From the NCBI RefSeq assembly GCF_036924515.1, contig NZ_JAZHRR010000001.1, forward strand, positions 5,737,001 through 5,801,000: a stretch of DNA of 64,000 nucleotides. Direction: 5' to 3'. The translations under genes and the position numbers were made by a program. The DNA comes from Bradyrhizobium sp. AZCC 1610 (GTDB lineage: Bacteria; Pseudomonadota; Alphaproteobacteria; Rhizobiales; Xanthobacteraceae). Below, one piece after another: positions 10,701-19,555 of this stretch. Positions within the stretch are counted from its first letter, which is position 1. Every line of letters begins with the position of its first letter. Below the pieces are notes generated by a model that was not told where the DNA came from, did not search any database, and saw only the letters and a program-made list of their open reading frames with translations.

Positions 10701-11505
10701 TCAGGTTAAGTGAGTTCGTCGCTGGAATCTCGCCACCTGTTTGGCAGCAGCTCGGTCGCGATGGAAACAGGCCGCGAGTTCATGCTCGCGCATCTTGCCG
10801 GTTGAGCTTCCCGGTAAGACATCGACGACGACGATTTTCGGCAGCGGCATATACGCAGTGAGCCAAGGCTCGATGGTATGTATCAGATGCGTCACCTTGA
10901 CGCGCGATCCCGGCGACGGTTGCACGAATGCGAAAAGCTCCCCGTCGCCATTAAGGCCTCGTCCGATGACGGCGGATTGCACGTCCTTGCGTGAATTGAG
11001 AATTGCCTCGATCTTGGCCCGAGAGGGCGCCAATCATTTCCTTGGTACGGCCGAGAATGTACAGGCAATCGCCGTCAAAGCGGGCAACATAACCGGTATT
11101 GAACCAGCCTTCGCCGTCGATCACTTTGCCTGTAAGGTCAGGTGCACGGAGATAGCCGCGCACCACGTTGCGCCCGCGCACGTGGAGTTCTCCGACTTGT
11201 TCCTTTGAGAGTGGTATGCCGTCGATCGTTCTGAGGCGCCCTTCCACTCCCGGCAGCAACGTGCCAACCACGTGGTGAGAACGCAGCACATCGAAGTCGC
11301 CCGTTCTGATTCCAAGCGAGGAGAGGACGGTAGCGATCTCTCTAACGCGCAGCTCCAGATCTCGGTAGCTGCTGGACGCCCCGTTCTCGACCAGCGCGAT
11401 CCGGTCGGGGGCTTCGGCAACCTGCCTTGCCGTCACGCCATGGACGCGGCGCGGCGAGCCGACAGCAATCTCGTCGAGATTGATCGCCTTTGAAAGCTCC
11501 GCCAC
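10701..11505 (-). pseudogene. Acyl-CoA synthetase (AMP-binding) with its core deleted and a frameshift
   Basis: The start is a GTG at 11505 with GGGAGG upstream. The first about 65 residues (APDRIALVENGASSSYRDLE) are the N-terminus of an AMP-dependent acyl-CoA synthetase. The sequence then jumps straight to VGTLLPGVEGRLR and continues GELHVRGRNVVRGYL and GWFNTGYVARF, which belong beyond the middle of the enzyme. The P-loop, the YGTTE-type motif and about 250 residues are absent. Near 11033 the frame shifts and a few residues of the hinge (after GRTKEMI) are lost. The C-terminal domain continues in another frame to 10701, keeping the STGK lysine motif. The product cannot be active. It is divergent from the SDR at 11729, with a GTTCT-N5-AGAAC palindrome between. 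Confidence 0.88.
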
Positions 11506-11565
11506 GACCGACCTCCCGACCAAACCGTGCCGCTTTGCAGCGCGGCCGTCCGCCAACTATCTAAC

Positions 11566-11580
11566 GTTCTTTTTTAGAAC
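11566..11580. promoter_or_regulatory. Palindrome GTTCT-TTTTT-AGAAC, probable operator
   Basis: A perfect 5-bp inverted repeat around five T bases. It lies 60 bp upstream of the broken acyl-CoA synthetase and 149 bp upstream of the SDR at 11729. The identical 15-base sequence occurs at 19192-19206, and a variant with spacer GAATT at 15182-15196. The surrounding 200 bp is AT-rich compared with the coding regions. Confidence 0.6.
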
Positions 11581-11728
11581 TCGTCAATCCCTAATTCAGA
11601 TCACGAGGTTCCTAAGGGACAATGTGGCTGCCAAATTATTTGTTAGAACAGGCGAAAAGCCTGATTTACAACGTATCCTGCCGCCGCTACGATTACAGTA
11701 TCAAATAAGAACTAATGCAGGAAACCGA

Positions 11729-12472
11729 ATGGCAGAGAGCCGCGGCGTAGCGATACTTGTAGGTGCAGGTGATGCCATCGGAGCCGCCGTCGCCCGGCGT
11801 TTTGCGAAGGGCGGCTATACAGTTTGCATCTGCAGGCGCGATGCATCTAAGTCGCAGGGGCTCGTGGGCGAGCTGAGGGCTGAGGGACATAACATTCACG
11901 CCTTCAGCGTCGATGCCCGCCAGGAAGCAGAGGTCCAAGGCATATTCGCGCGGATCGAAAAAGAGTTCGGGCCCATCGAGGTTTGCCTCTTCAACGCAGG
12001 ATCGAACGTCAACAAGCCACTGCTGGAGACAACCGAGAAGCTGTTCTTCAAGGCTTGGGAATTGGCCTGCTACGGCGGCTTCCTGGTCGGACGTGAGGCT
12101 GCCCGCTTCATGCTGCCGCGCGGACGCGGCACCATCTTCTTTACGGGTGCGACCGCCAGTGTACGTGGCGGCCAGGGGTTTGCGGCATTTTCTTCAGCGA
12201 AGTTCGGACTTCGAGCAGTAGCCCAGGCGATGGCGCGCGAGCTCGGACCGAAGAACATTCATGTCGTGCATCTCCTGATCGACGCCGGCGTCGACAGCGA
12301 GGCGATTCACCAGCGCATGAAAGCAGCAAAAGGGATCGAGGCAAGCGAAATTCCCCCAGATAGCCTGACCAAGACGTCTTCCATTGCTGACGCCTATTGG
12401 TTCACCCACCAGCAAAGCAGAGATGGCTGGACTCACGAGCTGGATCTGCGTCCGTCCGTGGAGAAGTGGTAA
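11729..12472 (+). CDS. Short-chain dehydrogenase-like protein with Tyr-to-Phe active-site change
   Basis: A 247-residue Rossmann-fold protein. The ATG at 11729 is preceded by AGGAAA; a longer frame starting at 11480 reads through the promoter region and is not credible. The glycine motif is LVGAGDAIGAAVA (residues 10-22) and FNAGSN replaces NNAG. The catalytic position reads FSSAK (Phe154 to Lys158) instead of YxxxK. It is a paralogue of the SDR at 9949-10686, sharing long stretches such as FFTGATAS and ARELGPKNIHV. The glutathione transferase starts one base after its stop, so the two are translationally linked. Function is unassigned; an unusual reductase or isomerase acting on a CoA ester is possible. 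Confidence 0.88.
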   Translation: MAESRGVAILVGAGDAIGAAVARRFAKGGYTVCICRRDASKSQGLVGELRAEGHNIHAFSVDARQEAEVQGIFARIEKEFGPIEVCLFNAGSNVNKPLLETTEKLFFKAWELACYGGFLVGREAARFMLPRGRGTIFFTGATASVRGGQGFAAFSSAKFGLRAVAQAMARELGPKNIHVVHLLIDAGVDSEAIHQRMKAAKGIEASEIPPDSLTKTSSIADAYWFTHQQSRDGWTHELDLRPSVEKW

Positions 12473-12473
12473 C

Positions 12474-13151
12474 ATGAACGTGACGCCAAACCTTACCCTG
12501 TGGGGCGTTGGCACAAGCCGCACCATTCGTGCGCACTGGGCCATGCACGAACTTGGTTTGTCCTACAAATCCAAGCCAATCGGGCCGCGGACAGGCGAGA
12601 CCAAAACCGCTGAATACACCAGGCTCAATCCCCGCCAGAAGATTCCCTTGCTGCAGGACGGCGATTTTTGCATCGGCGAAAGCGCCGCGATCGTCGCCTA
12701 TCTGTCGCGAACCTATTCGACGCCCGACCGTTCACTGATTCCCATAACCCAGCGCGAGTTCGCCGCTTGGCTGGAATGGTGCTTCTTTATCGTGGCCGAA
12801 CTCGACTCCACCAGCCTCTACGTCATGCGCCGCCATCGCGCAGACGCATTGGGCCACATCTATGGAGTTGCGCCCGAAGTCGTCGCACAAGCCGGCGAGT
12901 ATTTTCGGCAACAGTTACGACACGTTGAGGTGGCGCTGGCAGATGGGCGGACGTTCTTGATGGGTGACCAATTTACCAGCGCTGACATCCTGCTGACGAC
13001 TTGCCTGGATTGGGCCATCGCTTACGGCGTTGGTATTTGCGACAACGCGCAACCCTATCTCGAACGTATCCAGGGGCGGGAGGCTTATCGGCGGGCTGTG
13101 GCCGCGAATGTCCCGGTGTCACCGATTACCCCGGGCGCGGCGAAAGGCTAA
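12474..13151 (+). CDS. Glutathione S-transferase family protein
   Basis: A 225-residue protein started at the ATG at 12474, one base after the SDR stop. The N-terminal thioredoxin-like domain reads LTLWGVGTSRTIRAHWAMHELGL, with an SRT motif where bacterial GSTs carry their catalytic serine. It continues to NPRQKIPLLQDG with the cis-proline and GESAAIVAYLSR for the glutathione gamma-glutamyl contact. The C-terminal helical domain has FTSADILLTTCLDWA, typical of the family. In aromatic catabolism GSTs open epoxides, dehalogenate or isomerise ring-cleavage products. The coupling with an SDR and the presence of an HCCA-isomerase-like gene at 14478 fit such a role, but this is inference. Confidence 0.9.
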   Translation: MNVTPNLTLWGVGTSRTIRAHWAMHELGLSYKSKPIGPRTGETKTAEYTRLNPRQKIPLLQDGDFCIGESAAIVAYLSRTYSTPDRSLIPITQREFAAWLEWCFFIVAELDSTSLYVMRRHRADALGHIYGVAPEVVAQAGEYFRQQLRHVEVALADGRTFLMGDQFTSADILLTTCLDWAIAYGVGICDNAQPYLERIQGREAYRRAVAANVPVSPITPGAAKG

Positions 13152-13183
13152 CAGAGGTTCGCCGGTCGCGAAAAGGCTTCGGT

Positions 13184-14383
13184 TCAGACGGCCACGCGAA
13201 CGCTGCGCCCGGCGACCATCTTGTCGATGGCGCTGTCGTCGTAACCCAGTTCCCGCAACACGTCGCGCGAGTGCTCGCCGATCCGGGGAGCAGGCCCGCC
13301 GATCGCGGCCTCATTGATCTCAAAGCGGGCCGCCGGCTTCGGCTGCCTTACCCGCCCGACCTTCGGCTGATCGAACTCCGCGATGATTTGACGCGCGATC
13401 ACCTGTTCATTGTGGATGATTTCGCCCCGGCGCAGGATCGGCGCGCACGGCACGTCGGCAGCGTCGAGGCGCTCCAGCCATTCGGCTGTCGTATGCAGGC
13501 CGATGTATTCCGCCATCTTGTTGATGCGGGCCGTGGCGTTGACCGAACGCGCCGATGGCGTCGCAAAGCGGGGATCCTTGGCAAGCTCGGGATCGCCGGA
13601 GGCCCGGCAAAAGCCCTGCCATTCGGAATCCGAAATGGTGCCGGCCGTGATGTAGCCATCGCTGGTCTTGAACACGAGATCCGGCCGGTCGTTGGGATCG
13701 GCGGCGGTGGCCTCGGCTCCTACCACGGTGTACTGCATCATGCCTTCCGGCCACAGGTAGGAAATCATCGCATCCAGCATCGCGACCTGAATATGATCGC
13801 CCTGCCCGGTTTTCTCGCGGGCGTAGAGCGCCGCCGCCACTGCCTGTGCGGTGAAAACAGCAGTGGTCTTGTCACAGACGATGGTTCGGATCATCTGCGG
13901 ACGATTCGTGACCGGCTGCGACTGGATATCGGCGAAGCCGGACAGACCCTGAATGATCGGATCGTAGACGCGCTTCTTCACGTACGGGCCGGTATCGCCG
14001 ACACCGCTGATCGAAACGTAGATCAGGCGTGGATGCCGCTGGCGCACCTCATCGACGCCGAGACCGAGCCGCTCCATGGTGCCGGGCCGGAAGTTCTGCA
14101 CCAGCACATCAGCCTGCGCGACCAATTTGGCGAGCACCTCGCGGCCGGCCGCGCTCTTGACGTCAATCGACAGCGAACGCTTGCCGCGGTTCGAAGAGAT
14201 GAACAGCGCGGAGAATTCCCCGCCCTTGTCGATGGTGGCACGGCTGCGGCGGGTGATGTCGCCGCCGATCGGCTCGATCTTCAGGACGTCGGCGCCCTGA
14301 TCCGCCAGAAACATGGTCGCGAAGGGGCCCGACACCACGCCAGTCAGATCGAGGACACGAACACCGTTGAGCGGACCAGGCAT
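13184..14383 (-). CDS. CaiB/BaiF family (class III) CoA-transferase
   Basis: A 399-residue protein of normal length. Family features are the opening GVRVLDLTGVVSGPFATMFLADQGADVLKIE, then GGEFSALFISSNRGKRSLSID and VLVQNFRPGTMERLGLG. YDPIIQGLSGFADI carries the aspartate at the position that forms the acyl-enzyme intermediate. It would move CoA between a donor thioester and an acid, activating the substrate without ATP. It converges with the glutathione transferase gene (32 bp between stops). A second member lies at 31955-33172. It may do the job left vacant by the deleted acyl-CoA synthetase. Confidence 0.92.
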   Translation of the reverse strand: MPGPLNGVRVLDLTGVVSGPFATMFLADQGADVLKIEPIGGDITRRSRATIDKGGEFSALFISSNRGKRSLSIDVKSAAGREVLAKLVAQADVLVQNFRPGTMERLGLGVDEVRQRHPRLIYVSISGVGDTGPYVKKRVYDPIIQGLSGFADIQSQPVTNRPQMIRTIVCDKTTAVFTAQAVAAALYAREKTGQGDHIQVAMLDAMISYLWPEGMMQYTVVGAEATAADPNDRPDLVFKTSDGYITAGTISDSEWQGFCRASGDPELAKDPRFATPSARSVNATARINKMAEYIGLHTTAEWLERLDAADVPCAPILRRGEIIHNEQVIARQIIAEFDQPKVGRVRQPKPAARFEINEAAIGGPAPRIGEHSRDVLRELGYDDSAIDKMVAGRSVRVAV

Positions 14384-14477
14384 GGCACTCCCCTGTACTT
14401 TGTTATTCTGGGCCCGAGCCGAACTTAGATTGTCGTCCAGCCCTGATTACCATATTCGCGGATATCGAGGTCCGATT

Positions 14478-15104
14478 TTACGCCGTCTTCGGAATAGGCT
14501 GACGGGTCTGTTCGACGATCGACTCCTCGACGTCACGAAGCTGATCCTTGCCGAAGAACATTTCCTTTCCAACGAAGAAAGTCGGCGAGCCGAATGCTCC
14601 CCGGCTGACGGCGTCGTTGGTCAGGTCGATCAGCTTTTTCTTGACGTCTTCTTGCTGCGCTCGCGCGATCAACCGATCGATATCGATCCCGATAAATGCG
14701 CTCCGAAAGATCTCAGGATCATCCATTTTCTTCGGCTCTTCCCACATATGATGATACGCTGCGCGAAAATAGGTTTCGAACATGCCTTCGAACTGGGCTG
14801 CGACGGCGCATCGCATCAGCATCAGTGTATTGACCGGGAAGAACGGATTGGGACGAAACTTCGTGACGTTGTGGCGGCGAATGAAGCGCTGGGTCTCTAG
14901 CGCCTGGTATTCCGGCTTGTTCTTGATTCCGCGAAGCGAATCGAACGGCGACATATTGCCGGTTGCCTTGTAGATGCCGCCGAGCAGAACCGGGACGTAC
15001 TCGAACTTCACGCCGGTACGCCGTTCGATCCCCGGAATGGCTACTTCCGCCAAATAGGCGTTCGGGCTGCCGAAATCGAACTGGAATTCCACCTTGAGGG
15101 TCAT
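14478..15104 (-). CDS. DsbA-family / 2-hydroxychromene-2-carboxylate isomerase-like protein
   Basis: About 208 residues from an ATG at 15104 (GGAGAAA upstream). The longer frame to 15239 runs through the operator region. The thioredoxin-fold start VEFQFDFGSPNAYLAEVAIPGIERRTG has a serine where DsbA proteins carry the CxxC cysteines. The later GAFGSPTFFVGKEMFFGKDQL matches the kappa-class GST/HCCA isomerase branch. Such enzymes use glutathione to isomerise naphthalene-type ring-cleavage products or related compounds. Together with the GST at 12474 it points to glutathione-dependent steps. A perfect palindrome of the GTTCT-N5-AGAAC type lies 78 bp upstream, so it is probably a member of the local regulon. 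Confidence 0.88.
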   Translation of the reverse strand: MTLKVEFQFDFGSPNAYLAEVAIPGIERRTGVKFEYVPVLLGGIYKATGNMSPFDSLRGIKNKPEYQALETQRFIRRHNVTKFRPNPFFPVNTLMLMRCAVAAQFEGMFETYFRAAYHHMWEEPKKMDDPEIFRSAFIGIDIDRLIARAQQEDVKKKLIDLTNDAVSRGAFGSPTFFVGKEMFFGKDQLRDVEESIVEQTRQPIPKTA

Positions 15105-15178
15105 GTCGGCTTTCTCCGAGAGCGCGTTGCGTGGCCGGGCATCGGTCCGATCGCCCCGGCTTTGGTTCGAGGAGTCAT

Positions 15179-15199
15179 ACAGTTCTGAATTAGAACTGT
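15179..15199. promoter_or_regulatory. Palindrome ACAGTTCT-GAATT-AGAACTGT, probable operator
   Basis: A perfect 8-bp inverted repeat with a 5-bp spacer sits between the divergent DsbA-like gene (start 15104) and the HxlR regulator (start 15339). Its core GTTCT-N5-AGAAC also occurs at 11566-11580 and 19192-19206. Its place next to the HxlR gene makes that protein the best candidate for the binder. Confidence 0.65.
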
Positions 15200-15338
15200 C
15201 AATTCTGGCCCGTTTGGGCTGATTTAACTTGAACCGCAAGGGATTGTTTGGAATTTAGTACCTATCTAGAATGGTGTGGCTTGTCGGTTCCCCCGAGATT
15301 CGAAGGGGGTAAACGGGCAGGATGACTGGAGATCGCTG

Positions 15339-15851
15339 ATGAAATGGAAAGAACTCGAGGAAGAGCCATGCTCGATGGCCCGAACCATTGGCGTGATCGG
15401 TGACCGGTGGACCCTTCTAATCCTGCGCGAATGCTTTCTGCGCACGCGCCGGTTCGAGGGATTCCAGTCCGCGCTCGGAATCACGCGCCATTTGCTCGCC
15501 GAGCGGCTGAAGAAGCTGGTCCGGCAGGGCGTCTTGCGACGCATTCCGTATCAGGATTCGCCGAAACGCCATGAGTATATCCTAACACAAAAGGGACTCG
15601 ACCTTTATCCGATCATGATGGCGATTGTGCATTGGGGAGACACCCACATGGTCGACGAACGCGGTCGGCCGTTGCTGCATCAGCACCGCAAGTGCGGAAA
15701 GAACTTCGACCCCGTCATGGTATGTTCCGAATGCGGCGAGCCCCTCTCGGCCAAGGAGGTTCACACCCACCCGGGGCCGGGCGCCCGAAGCAAACCGGCG
15801 ATCAAAGTGTCAGAGAATTCCAAGGCCAAGGCGCGCTCCCGGGCCGCTTGA
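15339..15851 (+). CDS. HxlR-family transcriptional regulator with C-terminal cysteine motif
   Basis: A 170-residue protein with its start at the ATG at 15339 (CTGGAG upstream); an earlier in-frame start at 15276 is less likely. The winged-helix domain reads CSMARTIGVIGDRWTLLILRECFL, FEGFQSALGITRHLLAERLKKLVRQGVL and then KRHEYILTQKGLDLYP, the classic HxlR pattern. After it comes HRKCGKNFDPVMVCSECGEPL, with three cysteines that could bind a metal, and a basic tail. HxlR proteins often sense aldehydes or aromatic acids. It is divergent from the DsbA-like gene across a strong palindrome, and two more copies of that palindrome lie within 4 kb, so it is the probable regulator of this catabolic region. 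Confidence 0.88.
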   Translation: MKWKELEEEPCSMARTIGVIGDRWTLLILRECFLRTRRFEGFQSALGITRHLLAERLKKLVRQGVLRRIPYQDSPKRHEYILTQKGLDLYPIMMAIVHWGDTHMVDERGRPLLHQHRKCGKNFDPVMVCSECGEPLSAKEVHTHPGPGARSKPAIKVSENSKAKARSRAA

Positions 15852-15953
15852 GGTGGCAATCGGCAGCGTCGCACCAGTCCTCCCGCAGCAGGTCGTTGCA
15901 CGCACGAGCATCCGCGGCCGCTTCTGGCTGACACGAGATGCACTCTGGTGCCG

Positions 15954-17753
15954 CTAGACCCGGATCACATCCGGGCTCGCTCCACCACAGTAGAGGCGTT
16001 CGACCTGCTCAGAACGATTCTTCAGCACAGCGCGTTGATTGACGTAAGCCTTGTCGGTGATTTCTCCTGCCGCCAGCGACGGTGGATCCTTACACACGGA
16101 GAACGAGCAGATTCTTTCGCTGCTTCCAACCGTTTCGTTGTATTCCTGAAAACGAGCTTTCAGAAATTGAAGCACGAGAGGGTCGCAGGCTAAATCGGCG
16201 GCTGGAGCCTTCGAAATCCGTGCAGCCTCGGTCGGATTCAGCCAGCAGAGCAGCGAGCACGATTCACGATTTTCTCCCGCGACGACAATATCCAGCAACA
16301 CGCCGCGCGTTGCAGCCAGGATCGCCGCACGCATATTCCCGATTGAGACCCAGGTACCGTTCGCAAGTTTGAAGTTCTCGGAAATTCTGCCCGTAAATCG
16401 GAGCCCGAGTTCCGGATTCTGAGGATCCAGAAACGAGACGGTGTCGCCGATGCGATAGAAGCCTTCCTCATCGAAGGCCTTTTCCGTCAAATCCGGCCTT
16501 TCGAGATAACCTGGCGTAACATTGGGTCCCTTGACCCTTGCCTCGTAAGTATCGGAAACAGGGATCAGTTTTAGCCGCAGACCGGGCGCGGGAAGACCGA
16601 TCTCGCCCGGCTGGTCGGTCGCCCAATGGGTCGTACTGATTGTTGGAGCCGTTTCGGTGGTGCCGTAGCCCGACATGACCGGAATGCGCCGGCCGGTAAT
16701 CGACGATGTCAGCCGATTGAGCTTTTCAAGCGTGCCCTGCGAGATTGCAGCTCCGGCATAGCTCAATCGATCCAGCCGCTTGAACACGCTGGCGCCAAGA
16801 TCGAGGTCGTTCTCGATCGCGTCACACAAGAGATTATAGCCGGCAGGCACGTTGAACATGGCAGTCGGCGAAATCTCCTTGAGATTCGCGATCGTCTTGT
16901 GGAAGAGCTGAGGGAGCGGCCGGCCATCGTCGATGTAGAGCGTCCCGCCATTCTTGAGAATGCTGTGAAGGATTACGTTGCTGCCCATCGTATGATGCCA
17001 GGGCAGCCACTCAACCTGCACCGGCGCCTCCGGAGGAGACACCAGCAGACTCCCCATTTGCAGGGAGCTCGCCATCATGCGGTGGGTGTTGAGCACGCCT
17101 TTGGGGAAGCCGGTCGAACCGGACGTGAAGAGAATCTTTGCGACGTCATCGCAAGACACCGCGCGTGATGCACGCTCGAATCCTTCACTCCCAGTTCGGG
17201 TAGTCAGGGCAAGGAAAGGCGACGTGTCGGGCGCGCCATCGACGCTGATCCAGCTTGCGGCTGCCAGTTCGGGAATAGAGCGGGCCGCAGAAAAGTCGCG
17301 TCCGCTTTGAGCGAAAACGAACTTCGGGCGCAGCGCTTCCGCGATATCCTTGAGACGAGCCAGGCCGCCGGGCATCAGCGTGTAGTTTGGCGATATCGGC
17401 GCCAGGATTACCCCCATCGACATCGCGGCAAACGAGATCACCGCGTTCTCAATCGAGTTTCCTGAAAGTACCGCCAGCTTGTCAGCGGGCTTTGCGCCCA
17501 TATCGATCAGGCTTTGGCCGACCGCCTGAACCTGCAACCATGCTTCGCGATAGGTGATCTCGTCCCATCCCCCGTTCACATTGCGTTGCGCCAGAAAAAT
17601 TCTATCGGGAGCAGAATTTGCCCAGGTCGGAAGAAAATCCGTGATGCGCCAGTCACACCTTCCCAACTCAAGGGGCGAGCTCAACATGAGCGTGCCGTCG
17701 GTTCGACGCTCTATGGAAAGCTCCCTCGGCGCAAACGTCAGTGCCCTCGACAT
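15954..17753 (-). CDS. Feruloyl-CoA synthase-like acyl-CoA ligase (AMP-forming)
   Basis: About 599 residues from the ATG at 17753 with AGGAG eleven bases upstream. AMP-binding enzyme motifs are complete: ILFTSGSTGFPKGVLNTHR (P-loop), VEWLPWHHTMGSN, MSGYGTTETAP and the hinge LRFTGRISENFKLANG. The WLPWHHTMG, LDRLSYAGAAIS and FTGRISENFKL motifs and the length point to the feruloyl-CoA synthase branch, which acts on hydroxycinnamates and other aromatic acids. In the C-terminal domain the GEITDKAYVNQRAVL segment holds the expected lysine. It would activate the pathway's acid substrate as a CoA ester in the cytoplasm. The upstream binding-protein gene at 17936 faces the same way, 182 bp away, and could supply the acid. 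Confidence 0.88.
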   Translation of the reverse strand: MSRALTFAPRELSIERRTDGTLMLSSPLELGRCDWRITDFLPTWANSAPDRIFLAQRNVNGGWDEITYREAWLQVQAVGQSLIDMGAKPADKLAVLSGNSIENAVISFAAMSMGVILAPISPNYTLMPGGLARLKDIAEALRPKFVFAQSGRDFSAARSIPELAAASWISVDGAPDTSPFLALTTRTGSEGFERASRAVSCDDVAKILFTSGSTGFPKGVLNTHRMMASSLQMGSLLVSPPEAPVQVEWLPWHHTMGSNVILHSILKNGGTLYIDDGRPLPQLFHKTIANLKEISPTAMFNVPAGYNLLCDAIENDLDLGASVFKRLDRLSYAGAAISQGTLEKLNRLTSSITGRRIPVMSGYGTTETAPTISTTHWATDQPGEIGLPAPGLRLKLIPVSDTYEARVKGPNVTPGYLERPDLTEKAFDEEGFYRIGDTVSFLDPQNPELGLRFTGRISENFKLANGTWVSIGNMRAAILAATRGVLLDIVVAGENRESCSLLCWLNPTEAARISKAPAADLACDPLVLQFLKARFQEYNETVGSSERICSFSVCKDPPSLAAGEITDKAYVNQRAVLKNRSEQVERLYCGGASPDVIRV

Positions 17754-17935
17754 CGAAAATAATCTCCTGAATTGCTGCGATATCCGATCAGCGCGCGAGA
17801 CTCGATTCACCACTCCTGGTGCCCATCGCTGCTGCGCCAACGCTGCAAGCCGTCAATCAGGCGGCCAGGCCAGACCGGCCGGCAGTTCACACTCAACGCG
17901 CGAACTGCCGCGCCCGTCGCTTCGCCCATGCGAGG

Positions 17936-19135
17936 TCACTCGGACTTGGCGTCCAGCACTTCCCCGAAGGCTTGCCAGCTCGTGCCGCTCCACCGCTGCA
18001 ATCGCATCTGCGTCCAGATCATGTTCTCTGTATCGGTGGTGTTGACCTTGATGCCTGGCAGCGCCGTCGGAACGACGAAATCCTTCAGGTTCTTGGCCTG
18101 TGCAAGAATATTCTTGCGCGATAGATCATTGCCGCATTGCTTCAGAATCTGCTCGAGCAGGATGCCTTGCTGATAGCCGGTCAGATAACTTCCATTGGTG
18201 ATGTCGGCGCCCGGCAAATACTTGTCGAAAAACACCCTGAAGGCCTGCATGCCCGGGTCATCCTTCCATGCCGAATCCAGAACATCCTTGTTGGTCGTGC
18301 CGACGATCACGCCGACCGATTTGTCGAGACCGGCGGGCGCGAGCGTGCCTCCGACCGAGCCGGAAGGAAAATTAATGATCACGGTCGCCTTCCAGCCGAT
18401 CACGGAGGCTTGCCGGATGGCCTGAGCGGCGAACTTCGGCGTGCCGGCGATCACAAGAGCGTCCGCACCGGAGCTTTTCAGATTGACGACCTGTGAATCA
18501 ACCGTCGGCTCGGTGACCTCATAGGAAGCACTCACGACTTTTCGGTCGAAATCCTTGCCGAGGAAGCCCTTGAAGGCGTTGACATAGTCTTTGCCGAGAT
18601 CGTCGTTTTGATAGAGGATGGCATACTTGGCGTTTGGCAATGCCCTCGTCAGATATTTGGCGTAGATTTTTCCTTCGGTGTCGTAGCTGACAAGACCTGT
18701 CGTGGTGAGCGGGTAATTGGCGACGTCCGTGAACTTGGATGACCCGCTGATAATTGCGATGCTGGGCACCCCCTTCGACCGCAGGTATTTTGCGGTGGCC
18801 GAGATGCCGGGAGTGCCGAGCTGGCCGAACATGAACGACACTTCGTCGCTCTCAACCAGCTTGCGGACGTGCTCCACGGCCTTGGGAGGGCTGTATGCGT
18901 CGTCATACGCGATGTAGCTGATCTTGCGTCCGTTGATGCCGCCGCGGTCGTTGACCGACTGAATATAGGCCATAACTCCCTTGCCCACGAGACCGATCGA
19001 TGACGCAGGTCCACTGAAGGGAAACACCCCCCCGATCTTGATTTCGGTAGCAGAGATTCCCGGCTCGTCGGCCGCGAATGCCGGACCGCTCAAAAGCAGA
19101 GCCACAGCCGCAACAGCCTTCCATTTCACCACCAT
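17936..19135 (-). CDS. ABC transporter substrate-binding protein (branched-chain amino acid type)
   Basis: A 399-residue periplasmic protein. It has an N-terminal signal peptide (lysine, then AVAAVALLLSGPAFA, cleaved before ADEPG), followed by ISATEIKIGGVFPFSGPASSIG, the mark of the Leu/Ile/Val-binding family. Type-I periplasmic fold segments such as GKGVMAYIQSVNDRGGINGRKI and YILYQ-like sheets are present. In soil alphaproteobacteria such proteins often bind aromatic or aliphatic acids rather than amino acids. No permease or ATPase genes of this type are in the window, so it is an orphan or uses components elsewhere. A GTTCT-N5-AGAAC palindrome lies 57 bp before the start, linking it to the HxlR-associated regulon. 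Confidence 0.92.
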   Translation of the reverse strand: MVVKWKAVAAVALLLSGPAFAADEPGISATEIKIGGVFPFSGPASSIGLVGKGVMAYIQSVNDRGGINGRKISYIAYDDAYSPPKAVEHVRKLVESDEVSFMFGQLGTPGISATAKYLRSKGVPSIAIISGSSKFTDVANYPLTTTGLVSYDTEGKIYAKYLTRALPNAKYAILYQNDDLGKDYVNAFKGFLGKDFDRKVVSASYEVTEPTVDSQVVNLKSSGADALVIAGTPKFAAQAIRQASVIGWKATVIINFPSGSVGGTLAPAGLDKSVGVIVGTTNKDVLDSAWKDDPGMQAFRVFFDKYLPGADITNGSYLTGYQQGILLEQILKQCGNDLSRKNILAQAKNLKDFVVPTALPGIKVNTTDTENMIWTQMRLQRWSGTSWQAFGEVLDAKSE

Positions 19136-19191
19136 TGCTCGTCCTCCCGAACGCGCACCCTTCCGGGGTACGTCGTTCTCGCGAGACTACA

Positions 19192-19206
19192 GTTCTTTTT
19201 TAGAAC
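19192..19206. promoter_or_regulatory. Palindrome GTTCT-TTTTT-AGAAC, probable operator
   Basis: The 15 bases are identical to those at 11566-11580. The site is 57 bp upstream of the ABC substrate-binding gene at 19135, nearly the same distance as the other copy has to the broken synthetase start. Confidence 0.6.
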
Positions 19207-19555
19207 CCGTCAAGCTCTTAGATGATCGTCTGCCGGCCGGCCGGCGACGGGCCTCGCGGCGCTGGCGGAAACTTACGAGTTCAACTATTGCAGCAAATCT
19301 CTGGTATGGAGCCATTAGCTCGTGGGGAGCCACCCGCGATCGCACGCTGAATACCAGCCAGGAGAGTGATGGGGTGCCCCCTCCCAGCCGACACGTCCAT
19401 TCTATTATCAAACTAACGTGACGCGTTTGGAGACAATGAAGAAGCGCGTGGCGAGGCGGCTTTGTCCCACCGCGGTAAGATTGCGCAACCGCCCTCGTAT
19501 GATCAGGCGAAGCCAACGGGCGGGAATTGAGCCGTCTCGCCCGACAAACAGAGCC
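19207..19555. other. Intergenic stretch, no gene recognised
   Basis: Apart from the operator at its left edge I see no convincing coding region, RNA or repeat in these 349 bases. Short frames on both strands lack ribosome-binding sites and family resemblance. It separates the binding-protein gene from the end of the RND pump. Confidence 0.5.
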
